Shown: positions 7,931 to 17,067 of the stretch, in pieces | Layout of the letters: each line of letters starts with the position of its first letter | Numbering within the stretch: the first letter of the stretch is position 1 | Origin: Rhodocyclales bacterium GT-UBC | GTDB lineage: Bacteria > Pseudomonadota > Gammaproteobacteria > Burkholderiales > Rhodocyclaceae | Length of the DNA: 64,000 nucleotides | NCBI GenBank assembly: GCA_003583745.1 | Contig: QXPY01000016.1 | Location: 40,114-104,113 of the forward strand | Direction: 5' to 3' | The notes under the pieces: generated by a model | Databases searched by the model: none | What the model was told of the DNA's origin: nothing | Seen by the model: the letters and a program-made list of their open reading frames with translations, nothing else | Translations under genes and position numbers: made by a program

Positions 7931-9850
7931 ATGAGTGACTTTGGCGGAATGGAAGATTTGCTGCAAGATTTTTTGCAGGAAGCCCACGATTTATTATCTG
8001 ACGTGGATAACAAGCTGGTTGATCTTGAGAAAATGCCGGATGATCGTGGGTTGTTGAACGATATCTTCCGTGGTTTTCATACCGTCAAGGGCGGTGCGGG
8101 TTTTCTCAATGCGACTGAGTTGGTTACATTGTGCCATTTGACGGAAAATCTCTTTGATCGGCTCCGTAACGGTGAATTGGAGCTGACGCCTGAGCTCATG
8201 GACGTCATCATGGCTGCGACCAAGGGTGTTCGAGACATGTTTGGCGAGTTGGGGCAAATGGTTCAGCCGCAGCCGGCAGACCCTGGGGTGATTGCAGCTC
8301 TGCAGGGGGCGTTGAACGGAGAGTTGCCTGGCGTTGCTAGTCCCGCAGTGGTTGAGCAGCAGCCTGCTGTCGAAGCATCGCCGGTCAGCGGTATGGTATC
8401 CGACGAGCCTGATTGGGCGGCGCTTCATGCTGCAGTTACCGGGCAGCAGTCCGTGGCGCAAGGCGAGCTTATTACTAAGGCGGAAACCGAAGCGGCTGTT
8501 GCGCCAATTCAGGCTACGATTGCTGCTACGGCAGTCACAACTGGTGCAGGGCAGTCCGCCCCGTCGCCCTTTGGGCGTAGAGCCACGGATCGTCCGGGGG
8601 GGCAACCGAGTGCGGCACGGCGCTCCGAGGAGCGGGGGCGTGAGAACACTATTCGTGTAGATACGTCGCGGCTCGATCAGGTTCTGAATTTGTCTGGTGA
8701 AATCGGATTGACCAAGAATCGTTTAACCAGTCTACGTGCGGATATTCTCGCCGGGAAAAATGATTCGGAGACTTTGCATGCACTAGATCAGGCTGTCAGC
8801 CAACTCGATTTGCTGGTTTCCGATCTGCAAAATTCGGTCATGAAAACCCGGATGCAGCCGATTGGTAGGCTCTTCCAGAAATATCCGCGTATTGCCCGGG
8901 ACTTGGCCCGACAGTTGGGTAAGGATGTCGAGCTGGTTTTGGCCGGTGAAGAGACAGAGGTTGATAAGACCATGATCGAGGATCTGGCAGATCCTTTGAT
9001 TCACTTGATTCGTAACGCGGTTGATCACGGCGTTGAAATGCCGGAGGAGCGTCAAGCTGCGGGTAAGCCCCAAAAGAGTCTGGTTCGCTTGGAGGCGCGT
9101 CAAGAAGGTGATCATATCGTTTTGATCATCGCAGACGATGGCAAGGGGATGAGTGCAGAGCGAATCCGTGCCAAGGCTGTGGAAAAGGGCTTGATATCTG
9201 AAGAAGAAGCTAACACGCTTGACGAAAGGCAGAGCCTCAACCTGATTTTCTTGCCTGGTTTTTCTACAAAGTCACAAATATCCGATGTTTCGGGACGTGG
9301 CGTTGGAATGGACGTGGTCAAGACCAACATTCAGAAACTAAACGGATCGATCGAAATCCGTTCGGAGCCAGGAAAGGGGTCTGTTTTCATCATTTCCTTG
9401 CCATTGACTCTGGCGATTCTGCCTGTATTGCTGGTGCTCCTTGGTGATCAGCCTTTTGCATTGCCGCTGTCGCTGGTTCGGGAGATTCTTCCGATTGAAC
9501 AGCAAAGGATTCAGGAAGTGGGTGGTAAGGAAACGCTTGTTGTCCGGGGTGAGGTGTTGCCAGTCATTTCCTTGGCTCGTCTTCTGGGATGGCCGTTGGA
9601 GCGTCCTCCCGAGTACGGTGTTTTCATGCAGACGGCCGAGCGTAGTTTTATTCTCGGTGTTGATAGTTTTGCTGGTCGTGATGATGCGGTGATTAAGTCC
9701 CTTGAGGATTTCCGTCCTAGAGGGGTGGCTGGTGTGACTACGCTCTCCAATGGGCAGATTGTGTTGATTCTTGATATGAAGGAATTGCTTGCCGATTTGG
9801 GGCAGCACATATCGATTGGTTCTTCGGTAAAGGCGCTTGATTTCGCCTGA
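7931..9850 (+). CDS. cheA: CheA chemotaxis histidine kinase
   Basis: CheA autophosphorylates under receptor control and passes phosphate to CheY and CheB. The 639-residue protein has one Hpt domain (His50 in FRGFHTVKGGAGFL) and a long Ala/Pro/Gln-rich linker (about 115-235) where the P2 domain is short or diverged. Next come the dimerisation helices, the HATPase domain (LIRNAVDHGVE, DDGKGM, GRGVGMDVV, GKGSVFIISLPLT) and a C-terminal CheW-like regulatory domain. It is the last gene of the cheVVYZA run and is followed by a strong terminator. Confidence 0.97.
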   Translation: MSDFGGMEDLLQDFLQEAHDLLSDVDNKLVDLEKMPDDRGLLNDIFRGFHTVKGGAGFLNATELVTLCHLTENLFDRLRNGELELTPELMDVIMAATKGVRDMFGELGQMVQPQPADPGVIAALQGALNGELPGVASPAVVEQQPAVEASPVSGMVSDEPDWAALHAAVTGQQSVAQGELITKAETEAAVAPIQATIAATAVTTGAGQSAPSPFGRRATDRPGGQPSAARRSEERGRENTIRVDTSRLDQVLNLSGEIGLTKNRLTSLRADILAGKNDSETLHALDQAVSQLDLLVSDLQNSVMKTRMQPIGRLFQKYPRIARDLARQLGKDVELVLAGEETEVDKTMIEDLADPLIHLIRNAVDHGVEMPEERQAAGKPQKSLVRLEARQEGDHIVLIIADDGKGMSAERIRAKAVEKGLISEEEANTLDERQSLNLIFLPGFSTKSQISDVSGRGVGMDVVKTNIQKLNGSIEIRSEPGKGSVFIISLPLTLAILPVLLVLLGDQPFALPLSLVREILPIEQQRIQEVGGKETLVVRGEVLPVISLARLLGWPLERPPEYGVFMQTAERSFILGVDSFAGRDDAVIKSLEDFRPRGVAGVTTLSNGQIVLILDMKELLADLGQHISIGSSVKALDFA

Positions 9851-9875
9851 TTCCCGTTTTTAGTCAACGAGTTGG

Positions 9876-9899
9876 GAGGGGGCTTGCCCCCTCTTTTTT
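9876..9899 (+). terminator. Rho-independent terminator after cheA
   Basis: A perfect 8-bp stem, GAGGGGGC / GCCCCCTC, closes a 2-nt loop and is followed at once by six T residues. It lies 26 bp after the cheA stop and separates the chemotaxis operon from flhB. Confidence 0.93.
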
Positions 9900-9925
9900 A
9901 TTTTTGAGGTTTACTCTTTTGTCAT

Positions 9926-9941
9926 TGGTTTGCGCTTGGCA
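9926..9941 (+). promoter_or_regulatory. Weak candidate sigma54 site upstream of flhB
   Basis: TGGTTTGCGCTTGGCA keeps the GG and GC dinucleotides exactly 10 bp apart, as sigma54 needs. It misses the C-A-C of the TGGCAC element. A TATAAT hexamer at 9998-10003 is an alternative -10 element but has no good -35 partner. Confidence 0.25.
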
Positions 9942-10029
9942 TCTGAGAAACGGGATAAATAAACGCACGTACCTATTTAATTTTTCTAGTTTTTTCCTAT
10001 AATAGCCTTATCAACTCCCGATAACGGCT

Positions 10030-11163
10030 ATGGCGGAAGATAGCGATCTCGATAAAACAGAAGCGCCTAGTGGTAGGCGAATCGAGCAGGCCCGTGAGCA
10101 GGGTCAGGTCCCGCATTCCCGCGAGTTGGGAACTTTTCTGATTTTGATGGCTGCAGGGGCTTCCTTTTGGATGATGGGGAGTTGGTTTGCCCAGCGTGCA
10201 ATGTTGATCGCTCGCAAGGGGCTGTCCATCGAGCCAAAGTACATGCATGAGCCGGCACTGATGATTCCGCGTCTGGCAGACATGGCTTCTGATGCGCTTG
10301 TTGCCTTTTCACCTCTCCTTGGTTTGATTTTGTTAGCAGCTGTTCTACCTCCTTTCTTTTTGAATGCCTGGGTGTTTTCGCCAAAGGCATTAATGCCTGA
10401 TTTGGGACGTATTGACCCGATCTCGGGGTTTAGCCGATTGCTGTCCTGGAACAGCTTGATGGAATTGGGTAAGGCTATTTTGAAAGCGTGTGTAGTGGGG
10501 GGCGTAGCGGCAATCCTGATCTGGAAAGAGCGGGAAGAAATTCTGGGATTGCTTGCTCAGCCACTCGATCTTGCGTTAGCCCATGCTGGCCACATGGTCA
10601 GCTATTCATTTTTGATGCTTGTCTCAACGCTGATTCTGATCGTCGCATTTGATGTGCCTTTCCAGATTTGGCAGTACTTCGACAAGCTTAAAATGACGAA
10701 GGAAGAGGTCAAGCAGGAAACCAAGGAGATGATGGGGGACCCGCTGGTCAAGGGGCGTATCCGTGGTTTGCAGATGCAGGCGGCTCGGCGAAGAATGATG
10801 GCTGCGGTGCCGCAGGCAAACGTTATCGTGACCAATCCGACTCACTACGCTGTAGCTTTGTCCTACAAGACCGGAATGGCTGCACCCAAGGTGATCGCCA
10901 AGGGAATCGGTGCAGTTGCATTGAAGATTCGCGAATTGGGCGCGGAAAATGGGGTGCCTATGCTTGAGGCGCCACCGCTGGCGCGCGCTTTGTATAAACA
11001 CGCTGAGTTGGATGTTGAAATTCCATCGGCTCTTTATAGCGCGGTCGCCGAGGTACTTGCTTATATTTATCAGCTCGCCAGTTGGCGGGATGCAGGGGGG
11101 AGCTATCCGGTGCCTCCTCGTGATTTGCCTGTTCCTCCTGAGCTTGTTCCGGAGGCGATGTAA
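10030..11163 (+). CDS. flhB: FlhB flagellar type III export gate, substrate-specificity switch
   Basis: FlhB is an inner-membrane part of the flagellar export gate and switches secretion from rod/hook to filament substrates after autocleavage. The 377-residue protein has the hydrophilic N-terminus (DKTEAPSGRRIEQAREQGQ) and four membrane segments between about residues 30 and 210. The soluble C-domain contains the self-cleavage site NPTH (Asn269-Pro270). The ribosome site is weak. The stop codon abuts the flhA ATG, so the two are cotranslated. Confidence 0.97.
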   Translation: MAEDSDLDKTEAPSGRRIEQAREQGQVPHSRELGTFLILMAAGASFWMMGSWFAQRAMLIARKGLSIEPKYMHEPALMIPRLADMASDALVAFSPLLGLILLAAVLPPFFLNAWVFSPKALMPDLGRIDPISGFSRLLSWNSLMELGKAILKACVVGGVAAILIWKEREEILGLLAQPLDLALAHAGHMVSYSFLMLVSTLILIVAFDVPFQIWQYFDKLKMTKEEVKQETKEMMGDPLVKGRIRGLQMQAARRRMMAAVPQANVIVTNPTHYAVALSYKTGMAAPKVIAKGIGAVALKIRELGAENGVPMLEAPPLARALYKHAELDVEIPSALYSAVAEVLAYIYQLASWRDAGGSYPVPPRDLPVPPELVPEAM

Positions 11164-13248
11164 ATGGCATCCTCTTCGATCGGACTGCAGGGTATTTTTG
11201 GGCGGCTTAATGTCACGCAATTAGCCGCACCCGTTTTGATCCTCATGATTTTGGCGATGATGGTGCTGCCCTTGCCGGCCTTTGCACTGGATTTGCTGTT
11301 TACCTTCAATATCGCGATTTCGGTCCTTGTTTTGCTGGTGGCGGTTAATACCCAGAAAACCCTCGATTTTTCCGTCTTTCCGACCGTTCTGTTAGTTACT
11401 ACGTTGTTGCGTCTTTCCCTCAATGTCGCATCCACTCGTGTGGTCATGTTGCAGGGGCATAGCGGCCCCGATGCCGCAGGCAAGGTTATCGAGGCATTTG
11501 GTCATTTCCTCGTTGGCGGGAATTTTGCGGTAGGGATTGTTGTTTTCCTCATCCTTGTCGTGATCAATTTTGTTGTGATTACAAAGGGTGCGGGGCGTGT
11601 TGCCGAGGTTTCGGCTCGCTTTACACTGGATGCAATGCCCGGCAAGCAGATGGCGATCGACGCTGATTTGAATGCGGGCATGATTGGCGAAGAAGAGGCG
11701 CGCAAACGTCGTACTGATATCGCACGCGAAGCTGAGTTTTTTGGTTCGATGGACGGTGCGTCGAAGTTTGTTCGAGGTGATGCCGTTGCCGGAATCGTCA
11801 TCATGCTGTTGAACGTCGTTGGCGGTCTAGTGGTTGGGGTTGTTCAGCACAATATGGAAATTGCGCTGGCAGCGAAAAATTACACACTGCTGACAATTGG
11901 CGATGGTCTCGTTGCGCAGATTCCCGGTCTTATCATTTCAATTGCTGCTGGTATGGTGGTGACCCGTGTTTCCGATGATCGGGATATCGGTCAACAGGTG
12001 ATGGGGCAGATGTTCCGCAATTGGCGGAGTATCGCGATTACGGCGTCAATTGTCGGATTTCTTGGTCTGATTCCAGGGATGCCTAACTTGGTATTCCTGC
12101 TCCTAGCTGCCTCACTGGGCTGGTTTGCTTGGAAAATGCAGGCCAAGGAGCAGCAGGTTGTCTCTACTCCTGTCCCGGTTGCTGCTGCCCCTGTTCAAGA
12201 GGCCGTCGATGCAAGTTGGAATGATGTGGCACCACTCGATGTTCTTGGGCTGGAGGTTGGTTATCGCCTCATTCCATTGGTTGATAAGTCACAGGATGGG
12301 GAGTTGCTGCGGCGTATTCGTGGTATTCGCAAAAAGTTTGCGCAAGAGGTCGGGTTTTTGGTGTCTCCTGTTCATATTCGGGATAATTTGGAACTCAAAC
12401 CAAATGCTTACCGAATTTTGCTCAAAGGGGTCGAGGTCGGTACTGGCGAAGCCTATGCTGGGCAGTTCCTGGCGATTAACCCAGGACGCGTTGCTGGCAC
12501 GCTAAACGGTACCGCAACGAAAGACCCGGCATTTGGCTTGCCCGCAACCTGGATTGATGCTGGGCAGCGCGATCAAGCTCAAGCTTATGGTTATACCGTG
12601 GTCGATGCTTCGACGGTAGTGGCGACACATTTGAACCATCTTATCCTGACCCATGCGGCTGAGTTGTTGGGGCGTCAAGAGGTGCAGCAATTGCTTGAGC
12701 ACCTTGGCAAAGAAATGCCCAAGCTGGTCGAGGATCTGGTTCCCAAGGTCCTCCAGTTGGGAACCTTGCAGAAAGTATTGCAAGGCTTGCTTGACGAAGG
12801 TGTTCATATCCGCGACATGAGAACGATCATTGAAACTGTCGCCGACCATGCGGTTCGTACGCAGAACGCCGATGATTTGACGACCCAAGTGCGTAACGCG
12901 TTGGGTCGGGCGATCGTCCAGCAACTTTTCCCAGGTAATGGCGAAATGCAAGTCATGTCCCTTGACCCAACTCTGGAGCGCCTCCTGTCCCAGGCTGTTG
13001 CCGGCGGCTCTGAAAATACAAGTTTTGAACCGGGGTTGGCCGATACGCTTGTTCGAGAAACCGCTGCTGCTGCAGAGCGTCAGGAGTCGCTGGGCTTGCC
13101 TGCAGTGTTATTGGTGCCGGCAAGTCTTCGATTACTTCTTTCACGCTTCTTGCGCCGAACGGTTCCTCAGTTGAAGGTTCTGGCCCATAACGAAGTTCCA
13201 GAAACACGAATTATCAAGGTGACCTCGATCATCGGAGGTAAAGCATGA
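11164..13248 (+). CDS. flhA: FlhA flagellar export gate protein
   Basis: FlhA forms the nonameric cytoplasmic docking ring of the export apparatus. The 694-residue product has about eight N-terminal membrane segments and the conserved FHIPEP loop (SARFTLDAMPGKQMAIDADLN and neighbouring residues). A large cytoplasmic domain begins near residue 330 and binds chaperone-substrate complexes. The start codon follows the flhB stop without a gap, and the last bases overlap flhF (ATGA). Confidence 0.97.
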   Translation: MASSSIGLQGIFGRLNVTQLAAPVLILMILAMMVLPLPAFALDLLFTFNIAISVLVLLVAVNTQKTLDFSVFPTVLLVTTLLRLSLNVASTRVVMLQGHSGPDAAGKVIEAFGHFLVGGNFAVGIVVFLILVVINFVVITKGAGRVAEVSARFTLDAMPGKQMAIDADLNAGMIGEEEARKRRTDIAREAEFFGSMDGASKFVRGDAVAGIVIMLLNVVGGLVVGVVQHNMEIALAAKNYTLLTIGDGLVAQIPGLIISIAAGMVVTRVSDDRDIGQQVMGQMFRNWRSIAITASIVGFLGLIPGMPNLVFLLLAASLGWFAWKMQAKEQQVVSTPVPVAAAPVQEAVDASWNDVAPLDVLGLEVGYRLIPLVDKSQDGELLRRIRGIRKKFAQEVGFLVSPVHIRDNLELKPNAYRILLKGVEVGTGEAYAGQFLAINPGRVAGTLNGTATKDPAFGLPATWIDAGQRDQAQAYGYTVVDASTVVATHLNHLILTHAAELLGRQEVQQLLEHLGKEMPKLVEDLVPKVLQLGTLQKVLQGLLDEGVHIRDMRTIIETVADHAVRTQNADDLTTQVRNALGRAIVQQLFPGNGEMQVMSLDPTLERLLSQAVAGGSENTSFEPGLADTLVRETAAAAERQESLGLPAVLLVPASLRLLLSRFLRRTVPQLKVLAHNEVPETRIIKVTSIIGGKA

Positions 13249-14702
13249 ACGTCAGAAAATTCATCGCAGCCAGTGCCAGGGATGCCCTGCGCAAAGTAAA
13301 GGAAACCCTCGGCAACGATGCAATTATTCTCTCCAATCGAGGCATTCCAGGTGGTGTTGAAATTATGGCGGTTGCCGCGCGCGATATGGCCATGATTTTG
13401 CCGACCCAGGTTGCGGACTCAGCCCCTGTCGAGCGCCGGCCTGTATTGAGCGAACCCGAAGACGATTATCGCGTGATGCTTAGTTCTGCCCGTGCGCAGG
13501 CTGCCCAAGGCACAGCACAGCGTCCTTTGGCACAATCGTCTCCGGCAGTTGTTCGCCAACCAGCGACATCGTCGCCTTCGCGCGCATCAGGAGCGGTTAA
13601 TGCCGGGATTCCCCGGACAGGTTCTTTACGCAATGCTGATTCAGGCCGTCAGTTGCCACCTGCACAATCCGCATCGCCTTCTACTGTTGCGAGTAGCCAG
13701 GCGCAGCCACAACGTCCGCCGCAGCCTCCGGCTCGGAAGCCTGAAGCGGAGGTTGTGCCGATGGCGGTAATGGATGAGATTCGCTCGCTTCGAAAAATTG
13801 TTGAGCAGCACCTTGCCGGCTTTGCCTGGGGCGAAGCGTCGCGTTCCGAGCCTGTAAAGACCGAAGTCTTGCGGCAGATGTTGGATTCTGGTTTTTCTCC
13901 GCAGTTTTCCCGTGATCTGTTGGCGGATTTGCCGCACGAGATGGATGCCTCGCAGGCCATGGCATGGGTTAAGGGGGCTGCGGATCGTTCGCTTTTTACG
14001 ATCGGTAATGAGGGTGATATCGTTGACCGGGGTGGTGTTTATGCCTTGGTTGGTCCGACCGGGGTCGGTAAAACGACTACTACGGCTAAACTGGCTGCAC
14101 GTTGCGTATTGAGGCATGGTCCGAGCAAGGTTGCGTTGGTTACGACAGATGGATATCGAATCGGGGCGCACGAGCAACTGCGTATCTATGGTCGAATTCT
14201 TGGCGTATCCGTTTATCTCGTGAAGGACGCCGTCGAGTTGCGTCAGACTCTTAAGGAGTTGCAGCACAAGCACATGGTTCTGATCGATACAATGGGAATG
14301 AGTCAGCGCGACAAGCTCGTCCCGGAACTTACCGATATGCTTGCTGGCTGCGATGTTCAGCGCTTGTTGCTGCTATCGTCGACTTCAAGGGGGGATACCC
14401 TAGACGACGTGGTTCGCGCCTACGAAGGGGATAATCTAGCGGGTTGTATCCTGACGAAAATTGATGAGGCAGCGAGTCTGGCTACGCCGCTCGACGTGAT
14501 CATGCGGCATGGTTTGAAGTTGCACTACGTGTCAAATGGCCAGCGGGTACCAGAAGATCTGCATTTGCCCAATCGTGGGTATTTGCTGCATCGTGCTTTC
14601 AAGGATGTCCCAGAAACATCTCCACATAAATTCGATGGCGTGGAGCCGGGTTTGATGATGGCAAATGCAGGCATGGTTGCCGTTGGAGGCCGTCGTGGCT
14701 GA
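13245..14702 (+). CDS. flhF: FlhF signal-recognition-type GTPase, flagellar placement
   Basis: FlhF is the SRP-family GTPase that sets the site of flagellar assembly in polar flagellates. The 485-residue protein has a basic N-terminus, a Pro/Gln/Ala-rich B-linker (about 85-165) and an NG domain. The NG domain has G1 GPTGVGKTTTT (270-280), the DGYRIGAHEQL element, G3 DTMGMSQRD and G4-like TKIDEA. It overlaps flhA by 4 bp (ATGA) and flhG by 8 bp. Together with FlhG it points to polar rather than peritrichous flagella. Confidence 0.96.
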   Translation: MNVRKFIAASARDALRKVKETLGNDAIILSNRGIPGGVEIMAVAARDMAMILPTQVADSAPVERRPVLSEPEDDYRVMLSSARAQAAQGTAQRPLAQSSPAVVRQPATSSPSRASGAVNAGIPRTGSLRNADSGRQLPPAQSASPSTVASSQAQPQRPPQPPARKPEAEVVPMAVMDEIRSLRKIVEQHLAGFAWGEASRSEPVKTEVLRQMLDSGFSPQFSRDLLADLPHEMDASQAMAWVKGAADRSLFTIGNEGDIVDRGGVYALVGPTGVGKTTTTAKLAARCVLRHGPSKVALVTTDGYRIGAHEQLRIYGRILGVSVYLVKDAVELRQTLKELQHKHMVLIDTMGMSQRDKLVPELTDMLAGCDVQRLLLLSSTSRGDTLDDVVRAYEGDNLAGCILTKIDEAASLATPLDVIMRHGLKLHYVSNGQRVPEDLHLPNRGYLLHRAFKDVPETSPHKFDGVEPGLMMANAGMVAVGGRRG

Positions 14703-15582
14703 CTTTCGAGTTGATCAGGCCGCAGGATTGCGACGTTTATTGGGGGCTGGCCAACTGCAGGTCATTACGTTTGTTGCGGGATGTGAGGGAGTTGGGCGAA
14801 GTGTCGCGGTCGCTAATATCGGAGTTGCTCTAGCGCGCCTAGGTAAGGAGGTGCTGATCATCGACGAGCATGCCTCGCGCGATGATATTGCAGCTTCGTT
14901 TGGCCTTGAGGCTCGCTACGATTTGCTGAATGTCGTTCAGCAGGAACTGAATTTGTCTCAGGTATTGCTTCAGCCAATGCAAGGCTTGAGGGTTTTGCCA
15001 GCAGCCAAAGCAGTCAAGAAACTGGGGCGCTTGTCGTTGCAGCAACAACAGCATCTTCTGGATGCGATGAGCCATCTTGAAAGACCGGTTGATGTCATTT
15101 TGGTGGATGCCAGTATGGCTCATCCCCACGGCTTTTCGCCATTCGGCTTGGCATCGCAAGAGGCTGTTGTGGTGCTTTCCGCTAATAGTGCTTCGATTAC
15201 CGAAGCTTATTCATTGATCAAGAAGGTCAGTGGTGCATTTTCGCGGCGCTATTTCCGGATATTGGTAAACAAGGTACGTAGCCAATCCGATGCACGCTCA
15301 ATCTATGAAAATATCGCACAAGTAGCCGCTCAACGTGGCGTTGCTCGCCTAGATTACGCAGGTGCAATTCCACTCGATGAGGCGCTGCGGCAGTCTGCAC
15401 GGCTATGTCGGTCGGTTCTGGTACAGGCTCCAGATTCGCCATCTGCAAATGCTTTTCGCGATATCGCGTCGGATCTTCTCTACTGGCAACGAAGTGATAG
15501 CGAAGTAGGGGGGGTCGAACAATTTATGCAGCAACTGCTACACTTGAGCCAACGTATAACTCCAAACATACTCAGAGCTTGA
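14695..15582 (+). CDS. flhG: FlhG/FleN MinD-like regulator of flagellar number
   Basis: FlhG (FleN) is a MinD-family ATPase that limits flagellar number, working with FlhF and FlrA/FleQ. The 295-residue protein follows the MinD fold (VLIIDEHASRDDIAASFGL, VDVILVDASMA, VLSANSASITEAYSLIKK, RILVNKVRS). The P-loop reads AGCEGVGRS (residues 28-36): both the signature lysine and the P-loop lysine of KGGxxK[T/S] are replaced. GTG at 14695 was chosen because GGAGG lies 5 bp upstream; an ATG at 14665 is possible. Its stop overlaps the fliA start. Confidence 0.93.
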   Translation: MADFRVDQAAGLRRLLGAGQLQVITFVAGCEGVGRSVAVANIGVALARLGKEVLIIDEHASRDDIAASFGLEARYDLLNVVQQELNLSQVLLQPMQGLRVLPAAKAVKKLGRLSLQQQQHLLDAMSHLERPVDVILVDASMAHPHGFSPFGLASQEAVVVLSANSASITEAYSLIKKVSGAFSRRYFRILVNKVRSQSDARSIYENIAQVAAQRGVARLDYAGAIPLDEALRQSARLCRSVLVQAPDSPSANAFRDIASDLLYWQRSDSEVGGVEQFMQQLLHLSQRITPNILRA

Positions 15583-16334
15583 TGTATACCGCTGCAGGGC
15601 AGCCAGATAGGGAGCAATTGGTCCAGCGGTTCGTTCCGTTGGTGAAGCGTATCGCCTACCACCTTATGGCACGGTTGCCCGCTAGTGTCCAGTTTGAGGA
15701 CCTTGTCCAAAACGGAATGCTGGGTTTGCTTGATGCTCTGGATCGTTATGAAACGGGGTTTGGTGCGCAATTCGAAACTTACGCGACACAACGCGTCCGG
15801 GGTGCGATGCTGGACGGGTTACGTGAAAACGATTGGTTACCGCGTAATTTACGCAGGGAGTTGCGCCGTATTGAAGCCGCCATTAATCAGCTGGAGCACG
15901 AACATGGCCGGGCTCCTTCAGAGCGGGAACTGGCTGACACTTTGGGTATGTCGCTGGCGGATTACCAAAAGACGTTGCATGAGGCACGTGGCCACCAGTT
16001 GGTGTATTTCGATGATTTTTCGGGAGATGGGGACGAGGATTTTCTCGAGCGCCATTTCACTGACAATGATGCAGACCCGGCCAGTATTTTAGAAGATAAG
16101 AGCATCAAGGAAACCTTGGTCAAGGCAATTGGGCGCTTGCCTGAGCGGGAGAAGTTGATGATGGCTCTGTACTATGAACAAGAACTCAATCTTCGGGAAA
16201 TTGGCGAAGTGATGGGGGTTACCGAATCACGGGTGTGTCAATTACATAGTCAGGCGATTGCCCGTTTACGAAGCCAAATTGTCGGCGAGTTGCCCCAGGC
16301 GAAAAAGCGCCGCAAGGGAAGTGCAGATGGATAA
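15582..16334 (+). CDS. fliA: FliA flagellar sigma factor sigma28
   Basis: FliA directs RNA polymerase to late flagellar promoters and is held inactive by FlgM. The 250-residue sigma factor has region 2 (FEDLVQNGMLGLLDALDRY, YATQRVRGAMLDGLRENDW), region 3 (LADTLGMSLADYQKTL) and region 4 (NLREIGEVMGVTESRVCQLHSQA). The ATG at 15582 overlaps the flhG stop as TGATG. Target-like promoters occur in this window before flgM, flgK and the lapB-type exporter gene. Confidence 0.97.
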   Translation: MYTAAGQPDREQLVQRFVPLVKRIAYHLMARLPASVQFEDLVQNGMLGLLDALDRYETGFGAQFETYATQRVRGAMLDGLRENDWLPRNLRRELRRIEAAINQLEHEHGRAPSERELADTLGMSLADYQKTLHEARGHQLVYFDDFSGDGDEDFLERHFTDNDADPASILEDKSIKETLVKAIGRLPEREKLMMALYYEQELNLREIGEVMGVTESRVCQLHSQAIARLRSQIVGELPQAKKRRKGSADG

Positions 16335-17067
16335 AATCAGCATTGCCGGCATCGTCATCGGGTTGGTGGCAATCATTGGAGGACAGGTGCTCGAAGGAGG
16401 GCACGTTAGCTCCCTCGTGCAGCCGACGGCTTTGTTGATCGTCATGGGCGGGACGCTAGGTGCTGTCCTTTTGCAAAGCCCGTTTCATATTTTCAAGCGT
16501 GGTTTCCTCATGCTTAAATGGGTTTGGATGCCGCCGGTCATCGAACAAAGGCGCTTAATCGATCAAATACTAACTTGGAGCCAGCTTTCCAGACGGGAGG
16601 GTTTGCTTGCATTGGAGAACTCCATTCCTGCCGTCAAGGATGAGTTCACAAAAAAAGGTTTGCAGCTTCTTGTTGATGGTGCTGATCCGGAACGGATTCG
16701 TGATTTGCTTGAAGTGGAAATCAATACGTTCGAGGACGAATGGCGGCATTCTGCCAAGATTTGGGAGTCAGCCGGAGGCTACTCGCCAACCATCGGTATT
16801 CTTGGTGCCGTGATGGGATTAATTCATGTCATGGAAAACCTATCCGATCCAACGAAGTTGGGTTCGGGGATTGCAGTTGCCTTTGTCGCCACCATTTATG
16901 GTGTTGGTTTGGCCAATCTGGTGTATTTGCCCATAGCGGGCAAGCTGAAATACTACATCTCCCGCATGGTGGCCTCGAAGGAGATGCTGATCGATGGTTT
17001 GGTGGGAATTGCTGTTGGCGATAATCCCCGAATTATCGAGGGGCGCCTTAAGGGGTATTTGCTCTAA
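16327..17067 (+). CDS. motC: MotC/MotA-type stator subunit
   Basis: This is a MotA-family inner-membrane protein that, with a MotB-type partner, conducts ions to drive flagellar rotation. The 246-residue product has membrane segments near residues 1-50 and a cytoplasmic loop of about 100 residues. Two C-terminal segments follow (SPTIGILGAVMGLIHVM, GIAVAFVATIYGVGLANLVYLP). The ATG at 16327 lies inside the end of fliA with an AGGGAAG ribosome site. Its position after fliA and the 246-residue length match MotC of pseudomonads rather than the longer MotA; this is a judgement from context. Confidence 0.92.
   Translation: MDKISIAGIVIGLVAIIGGQVLEGGHVSSLVQPTALLIVMGGTLGAVLLQSPFHIFKRGFLMLKWVWMPPVIEQRRLIDQILTWSQLSRREGLLALENSIPAVKDEFTKKGLQLLVDGADPERIRDLLEVEINTFEDEWRHSAKIWESAGGYSPTIGILGAVMGLIHVMENLSDPTKLGSGIAVAFVATIYGVGLANLVYLPIAGKLKYYISRMVASKEMLIDGLVGIAVGDNPRIIEGRLKGYLL

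Noticed and set aside
9998..10024. Sigma28-like TATAATAG-N11-CCCGATAA before flhB
   Set aside because: The -35 matches only 4 of 8 bases, and the start would fall on the flhB ATG. flhB is normally a middle gene.
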